In this document: positions 60,016 through 64,000 of the stretch, in pieces
Position numbering within the stretch: the first letter of the stretch is position 1
How the letters are laid out: every line of letters begins with the position of its first letter
Assembly (NCBI RefSeq): GCF_000421705.1
Contig: NZ_ATXN01000006.1
Coordinates: 141,693 to 205,692 of the forward strand
Reading direction: 5' to 3'
From: Brevundimonas naejangsanensis DSM 23858
Lineage (GTDB): Bacteria > Pseudomonadota > Alphaproteobacteria > Caulobacterales > Caulobacteraceae
Length of the DNA: 64,000 nt
The notes under the pieces: generated by a model
Told to the model about the DNA's origin: nothing
Seen by the model: the letters and a program-made list of their open reading frames with translations, nothing else
Databases searched by the model: none
Program-made: the position numbers and the translations under genes

Positions 60016-60899
60016 GCCTTCTCCTCTTCCTGCGCTTCGTATCGCTGTCCCAGCGCCATCATCTCATCCAGGCCGATGCGGGCGTTGACCCCCATCAGGT
60101 CGGTCATGTGCGCCCGGTGCGCCGCCGTGCCGCCATCGCGCTTCAGCACCGACAGGAAGGCTTCGACAGCCGGAATGACGGCCCGCACCATCGCGCCCGG
60201 CGCAATGACCAGACGATAGCCAAGGTCAGACAGGCTGTCGGCCGAACTCAGCGGCGTGTCTCCGCCCTCGACCATATTGGCCAGCAGAGGAACGCGGGCG
60301 GCGAAGCGTTCGGCCACCGCCCGCATCTGCTCCAGATCGCGCGGCGCCTCGACGAACAGGACGTCGGCCCCGGCCTCAAGGAACAGTTCGGCGCGATCCA
60401 TCGCCGCTTCAAAGCCTTCGACCGCGATAGCGTCGGTGCGAGCGATGATCAGGGTGTCGTCGTCGTGGCGCGCATCGACGGCGGCGCGAACCTTGCCCGC
60501 CATCTCCTGCGCCGAAATCACGCCCTTGCCGCGCAGATGGCCGCACCGCTTGGGGAACGTCTGGTCCTCGATCTGGATCGCGCGGGCGCCCGCACGCTCG
60601 AACAGCCGCACCGTCCGGCCCATGTTCAGGGCGTTGCCGAAGCCGGTATCGGCGTCGACAATCAGAGGAATGTCGATCCGCTCGGTGATGCGCGCCGCCA
60701 CGTCAACGACGTGATCCAGACTAACCAGGCCGATATCCGGCCGCCCCAGCTGGGTATAGGCGACCGAGGCGCCCGACAGATAGGCCGCCTCGAATCCGGC
60801 CTGCTGGATCAGCAGGCCGGACAGGGCGTCATAACAGCCCGGCGCCAGCAGGGCGGGCGACTGCTTGAGCCGACGACGCAGGTTCAGACGCTCGCTCAT
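60012..60899 (-). CDS. PEP mutase / isocitrate lyase superfamily lyase
   Basis: A 295-residue (beta/alpha)8 enzyme: LIVDADTGFGNALNMGRTVRLFERAGARAIQIEDQTFPKRCGHLRGKGV has the metal-binding Asp pair and the loop KRCGH corresponding to KKCGH of lyases. Family members include 2-methylisocitrate lyase, 2,3-dimethylmalate lyase and oxaloacetate decarboxylase. Directly downstream of an aconitase-type hydratase pair, a substituted-malate lyase giving pyruvate or glyoxylate plus an acid is the best guess. ATGA overlaps on both sides. Confidence 0.88.
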   Translation of the reverse strand: MSERLNLRRRLKQSPALLAPGCYDALSGLLIQQAGFEAAYLSGASVAYTQLGRPDIGLVSLDHVVDVAARITERIDIPLIVDADTGFGNALNMGRTVRLFERAGARAIQIEDQTFPKRCGHLRGKGVISAQEMAGKVRAAVDARHDDDTLIIARTDAIAVEGFEAAMDRAELFLEAGADVLFVEAPRDLEQMRAVAERFAARVPLLANMVEGGDTPLSSADSLSDLGYRLVIAPGAMVRAVIPAVEAFLSVLKRDGGTAAHRAHMTDLMGVNARIGLDEMMALGQRYEAQEEEKA

Positions 60900-61384
60900 G
60901 CGGCGCCCGCCAGCTTCTTCTTCAGGTGCGGCATCAGCCCCCCGTCATCCATCATGGCCATAAGGTGCGGCGGCAGGGGCGTGAAATCATAACCCCGCCC
61001 CGTCGTCAGATTCGTCAGACGCCCGACCGCCAGATCGACCTCCAGCCGGTCGCCTGCGGAAATCTCGCCCGCCTGTTCAAGGGTGATGCACGGCACCCCC
61101 AGATTGATCGCATTGCGCCAGAAGATGCGGGCGAAAGAGCGCGCGATCACGGCGCGCACGCCCAGCAGGCTCAAGGACACCGCCGCCTGTTCGCGCGACG
61201 AGCCGATGCCGAAGCTGCGACCGCCGACGACGAAGTCGCCCTTGGCCACCGTGCGGGCGAAGTCAGGATCGACAGCGGCCAGACAATGCTGCGCCAGTTC
61301 CTCGGGCGGCAGCTTCATCAGCGTGCCCGGCGCCATGACGTCGGTGTCGATATTGTCGCCGAAGACGAAGGCCCGACCGCTCAT
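60896..61384 (-). CDS. Aconitase-superfamily small subunit (LeuD-like swivelling domain)
   Basis: A 162-residue protein with FGDNIDTDVMAPGTLMK, GRSFGIGSSREQAAVSL and ARIFWRNAINLGVPC, all typical of LeuD/DmdB/homoaconitase small subunits. It partners the large subunit encoded immediately upstream with a 4-bp overlap. The surrounding catabolic operon, without leuB or leuA, argues against leucine synthesis. Confidence 0.88.
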   Translation of the reverse strand: MSGRAFVFGDNIDTDVMAPGTLMKLPPEELAQHCLAAVDPDFARTVAKGDFVVGGRSFGIGSSREQAAVSLSLLGVRAVIARSFARIFWRNAINLGVPCITLEQAGEISAGDRLEVDLAVGRLTNLTTGRGYDFTPLPPHLMAMMDDGGLMPHLKKKLAGAA

Positions 61385-62667
61385 GCCGCCTCTCCCAGGA
61401 ACTGACGCGGATCGGCGATGCGGCCTTCAATCGCGGCAGCGGCCACGGAATAGGGCGAGCCGAGATAGACCTGCGCCTCCTTGGATCCCATGCGTCCCTT
61501 GAAGTTGCGGTTGGTCGAAGAGATGCAGACCTCGCCATCCGCCAGCACCCCGGCGCCATAGCCAGCGCAGGCGCCGCAACCGGACGGCAGCAGGACCGCC
61601 CCCGCCTCCATCAGCGTCTGCAAGGTGCCGTCCTGCGTCGCTGTCGTCGTGGTTTTCTGAGACGCCGGAGCGATCAGCAGGCGGGTGTCCGGCGACACCT
61701 TGCGGCCCTTCAACACGGCGGCGGCCATGCGCAGGTCTTCGATCTTGGCCCCGACGCAGGCGCCGATATAGCATTGATCCACCTTGATCCCGGCGTGTTC
61801 GGTCACGTCCTGAGTGCGTGACGGATCATGCGGCGCCGCGATCTGCGGCTGCAGCGTCGCCGCATTGAAGCGGTGGACGGCGGCGTAAACAGCATCGCGG
61901 TCCGACGCCAGCGCCAGGGCCGCCGCCTCGTCCTCCACCGGACGCCCGGCCGCGCGCAGATAGGCAAACGTCGTCCGGTCCGGCGCCACGACCCCGGCTT
62001 CGCAGCCCAGTTCGGCGGCCATGTTGCACAGGACCATGCGTTCGGCCATCGACAGGCCCTCGACCGTGTCGCCGCCGTATTCAATGGCCTTGAAGGCGTT
62101 GTCCATGCCCAGTTCGCGGCACAGGAACAGCATGATGTCCTTGGCCGCAACGCCCGCGCCGAACCGGCCCGACCACTCGACGCGGATCGTCTCAGGCACG
62201 GCCAGCCAGGTTTCGCCGGTGGCGACGATGGCGGCCATGTCGGTGGCGCCATAGCCTGCTGCATAGGCGCCGAAGGCCCCCGCCGTCGGCGAGTGACTGT
62301 CGCCCCCCGCCACGAAGGCGCCCGGCCGGATCAGGCCATGCTCGGGCAGAACCAGATGGCAGATGCCCACCATGTCGAAGAAGGCGCCCACCTGGTGTTC
62401 GGCCGCAAATTCTCGCGCCAGCTTCAGGATACGGGCGGATTCAGCGTCCACCGCTGGGACATAATGGTCCGAGACTATGGCGACCTTCTGCGGATCCCAA
62501 AGGCCCACGCCCAGTTCACGCAGCATCGGCGCCCAGCGGCGCGGCCCCGAACTGTCGTGCGCAAAGGCCAGATCGACCTGAGCCGTCACCAGTTGGCCGG
62601 GCGCGACCCGGTCCACGCCGGCCGCCCGGGCGATGATCTTTTCAACGAGGGTGGAGCCCCGGCCCAT
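61381..62667 (-). CDS. Aconitase-superfamily large subunit (LeuC-like hydratase)
   Basis: A 428-residue [4Fe-4S] hydro-lyase. It has GGDSHSPTAGAFGAYAAGYGATDMA, cluster ligands in YIGACVGAKIEDLRMAA and the GCGACAG pair near residue 370, and FKGRMGSKEAQVYLGSP at the end. With the small subunit it should (de)hydrate a maleate- or itaconate-like acid, comparable to 3-isopropylmalate, homoaconitate or 2,3-dimethylmalate dehydratase. ATG 62667 follows GGGAGAAGG; a start 11 codons upstream is less likely. First gene of a five-gene coupled operon. Confidence 0.88.
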   Translation of the reverse strand: MGRGSTLVEKIIARAAGVDRVAPGQLVTAQVDLAFAHDSSGPRRWAPMLRELGVGLWDPQKVAIVSDHYVPAVDAESARILKLAREFAAEHQVGAFFDMVGICHLVLPEHGLIRPGAFVAGGDSHSPTAGAFGAYAAGYGATDMAAIVATGETWLAVPETIRVEWSGRFGAGVAAKDIMLFLCRELGMDNAFKAIEYGGDTVEGLSMAERMVLCNMAAELGCEAGVVAPDRTTFAYLRAAGRPVEDEAAALALASDRDAVYAAVHRFNAATLQPQIAAPHDPSRTQDVTEHAGIKVDQCYIGACVGAKIEDLRMAAAVLKGRKVSPDTRLLIAPASQKTTTTATQDGTLQTLMEAGAVLLPSGCGACAGYGAGVLADGEVCISSTNRNFKGRMGSKEAQVYLGSPYSVAAAAIEGRIADPRQFLGEAA

Positions 62668-62711
62668 GCCTTCTCCCGATGATGCGCCGCACAAGGGCAT
62701 TGCTGGATCAA

Positions 62712-62731
62712 ATGATATAGTTTTATATCAT
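62712..62731. promoter_or_regulatory. Operator candidate ATGATATA-GTTT-TATATCAT
   Basis: A perfect 8-4-8 palindrome in the divergent gap, 45 bp before the hydratase operon and 61 bp before glutaryl-CoA dehydrogenase. It is very AT-rich against its surroundings. Probably bound by a GntR- or similar dimeric repressor controlling both directions. Confidence 0.7.
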
Positions 62732-62792
62732 CTAAACGCGCAGCCTTGGCAAGCGCATTCCCGCATCTTCCAGTCCATCAGGAACGCTCATC

Positions 62793-63998
62793 ATGTCGAA
62801 CCCCGCCGCTTCTTCCGCCCCAAAACCCTCGGGCCAGACGTTCCGCTGGGATGATCCTTTCGACCTGACGGGGCGGCTGACGGACGAGGAGCGGATGGTT
62901 CAGGACGCGGCGCGGTCCTATGCGCGCGAGGCCCTGCTGCCGCGCATCGTCGCCGCCTTCCGCGACGAGGTCTTCGACCGCGCCATCATGACGGAGATGG
63001 GCGAGATGGGCTTCCTCGGCGCCATGCTGCCGGAACAGTACGGCGGTTCCGAAGCGTCGCACGTCGCCTATGGCCTGATCGCGCGCGAGGTCGAGGCGAT
63101 CGACAGCGGCTATCGCTCGGCCATGAGCGTGCAGTCGTCGCTGGCCATGTACCCGATCTACGCCTTCGGCTCCGAAGAGCAGAAGATGAAGTTCCTGCCC
63201 AAGATGGCGGCGGGCGAACTGGTCGGCTGTTTCGGCCTGACCGAGGCCGACGGCGGGTCCGACCCGGCGTCGATGAAGACCACGGCGGTGGCGGTCGACG
63301 GCGGCTATCGCCTGAACGGCGGCAAATACTGGATCACCAACTCGCCCATCAGCGACCTGGCCATCGTCTGGGCCAAGCTGGACGGGACCATCCGGGGCTT
63401 CATCGTCGAGCGCGATTTCGACGGCTTCACCACGGGCAAGATCGGCGACAAGCTGTCGCTTCGCGCCTCGATCACCGGCGACATCGGCCTGAACGACGTC
63501 TTCGTGCCGGAAGCCAACATCCTGCCGGGCGTGCAGGGTCTGCGCGGGCCGTTCTCCTGCCTGAACAAGGCGCGTTTCGGCATCGCCTGGGGGGCGATGG
63601 GCGCGGCGGAATTCTGCTTCCACGCCAGCCGCGACTATGTGGCCGAGCGCACCCTGTTCGGCCGCCCGCTGTCGGCGCGCCAGCTGGTGCAGAAGAAGCT
63701 GGCCGACATGCAGACCGAGATCTTCCTCGGCTTCGAGGGCGCCTATGCCCTGGGCCGCCTGCTGGACACAGGGGCCTGGGTTCCCGAGGCCATCAGCCTG
63801 ATGAAGCGCAACAACTGCGGCAAGGCCCTGGCTGTCGCGCGCGAGGCCCGAGACATGCACGGCGGGGCCGGGATCACCGGCGAACTGCACGTCATGCGCC
63901 ACGCCATGAACCTGGAAACCGTCAACACCTATGAAGGCGCCCACGACGTCCACGCCCTCATCCTGGGCCGCGCCATCACCGGCGAAGCCGCCTTCTGA
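62793..63998 (+). CDS. gcdH: Glutaryl-CoA dehydrogenase
   Basis: A 401-residue acyl-CoA dehydrogenase. The GCDH-typical segments are [53 protein letters not shown] and the C-terminal [46 protein letters not shown], with the catalytic Glu at 381. It oxidises and decarboxylates glutaryl-CoA to crotonyl-CoA. It is complete, ending 2 bp before the window edge. The promoter region is shared with the hydratase operon, so its substrate may come from that route or from general lysine/aromatic catabolism. Confidence 0.93.
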   Translation: MSNPAASSAPKPSGQTFRWDDPFDLTGRLTDEERMVQDAARSYAREALLPRIVAAFRDEVFDRAIMTEMGEMGFLGAMLPEQYGGSEASHVAYGLIAREVEAIDSGYRSAMSVQSSLAMYPIYAFGSEEQKMKFLPKMAAGELVGCFGLTEADGGSDPASMKTTAVAVDGGYRLNGGKYWITNSPISDLAIVWAKLDGTIRGFIVERDFDGFTTGKIGDKLSLRASITGDIGLNDVFVPEANILPGVQGLRGPFSCLNKARFGIAWGAMGAAEFCFHASRDYVAERTLFGRPLSARQLVQKKLADMQTEIFLGFEGAYALGRLLDTGAWVPEAISLMKRNNCGKALAVAREARDMHGGAGITGELHVMRHAMNLETVNTYEGAHDVHALILGRAITGEAAF

Positions 63999-64000
63999 TC

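Noticed and set aside
60896..62667. Leucine biosynthesis leuCD
   Set aside because: Sequence relationship is real, but the genes are translationally coupled to a lyase and two amidohydrolases, with no leuA or leuB nearby. A catabolic hydratase is more likely.
1..64000. tRNA, rRNA, CRISPR or insertion sequences
   Set aside because: Looked for cloverleaf-like stems with CCA ends, regular spaced repeats and transposase motifs with terminal repeats; none was convincing beyond the recombinase remnant.

Overview
This is a GC-rich stretch of a Gram-negative chromosome. It has many TonB-dependent outer-membrane receptors, twin-arginine (Tat) signals, DUF885 peptidases, and MarR, LysR and GntR/HutC regulators. 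The style suggests an alphaproteobacterium, perhaps of the Caulobacterales (Brevundimonas/Caulobacter type). That placement is an inference from gene content; no marker gene is present. No rRNA, tRNA, CRISPR array or intact mobile element was seen. The window is almost entirely accessory catabolism.

Layout. 0-2 kb: the tail of a TonB receptor and a secreted SxxK serine hydrolase. 2.1-8.1 kb: a CoA-linked catabolic group (alpha/beta hydrolase, VOC protein, acyl-CoA dehydrogenase, MaoC/NodN hydratase, flavin reductase, Tat-exported sulfatase), with two promoters sharing one motif. 8.1-8.9 kb: remnant of a large serine recombinase. 9-22.7 kb: four DUF885 metallopeptidase-like proteins, three of them in tandem, flanked by two large TonB receptors. 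22.7-33.4 kb: a LysR-centred cluster with a three-subunit imino/D-amino acid dehydrogenase (opine or hydroxyproline type), a DapA-family aldolase/deaminase, Rid and VOC proteins, a sodium:solute symporter, a periplasmic amidohydrolase, a flavin reductase and a nitrilase. Four promoters carry a TTGCG-N5/6-(C/A)GCAA box.

33.5-43.9 kb: an aromatic module with a gentisate dioxygenase-type cupin, FAH-family hydrolase, acyl-CoA thioesterase, fused flavin monooxygenase/OYE hydroxylase (salicylyl-CoA 5-hydroxylase or 2-aminobenzoyl-CoA monooxygenase/reductase type), two MarR regulators, a cyclase-family hydrolase (isatin hydrolase type) and an indolepyruvate-oxidoreductase pair. No aryl-CoA ligase is present. 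I propose that the oxidoreductase makes the aryl-CoA from an arylglyoxylate, for example isatinate to 2-aminobenzoyl-CoA.

44-55.5 kb: DUF1838 protein, two TonB receptors, a methyltransferase, a maleate isomerase/arylmalonate decarboxylase homologue, a PHBH-type monooxygenase and an aldehyde dehydrogenase. Five intergenic sites fit TGT-N12-ACA with minor deviations, suggesting one regulon, perhaps controlled by one of the two HutC-type GntR proteins at 55.5-57.3 kb.

57.3-64 kb: an isochorismatase-fold amidohydrolase. Next comes a tightly coupled minus-strand operon with an aconitase-type hydratase (large and small subunits), a PEP mutase/isocitrate lyase-family lyase and two PuuE-type polysaccharide-deacetylase-fold amidohydrolases. 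Last is a divergent glutaryl-CoA dehydrogenase, separated from the operon by an 8-4-8 palindrome. The likely theme is cyclic amide opening followed by hydratase-lyase cleavage of a substituted malate.
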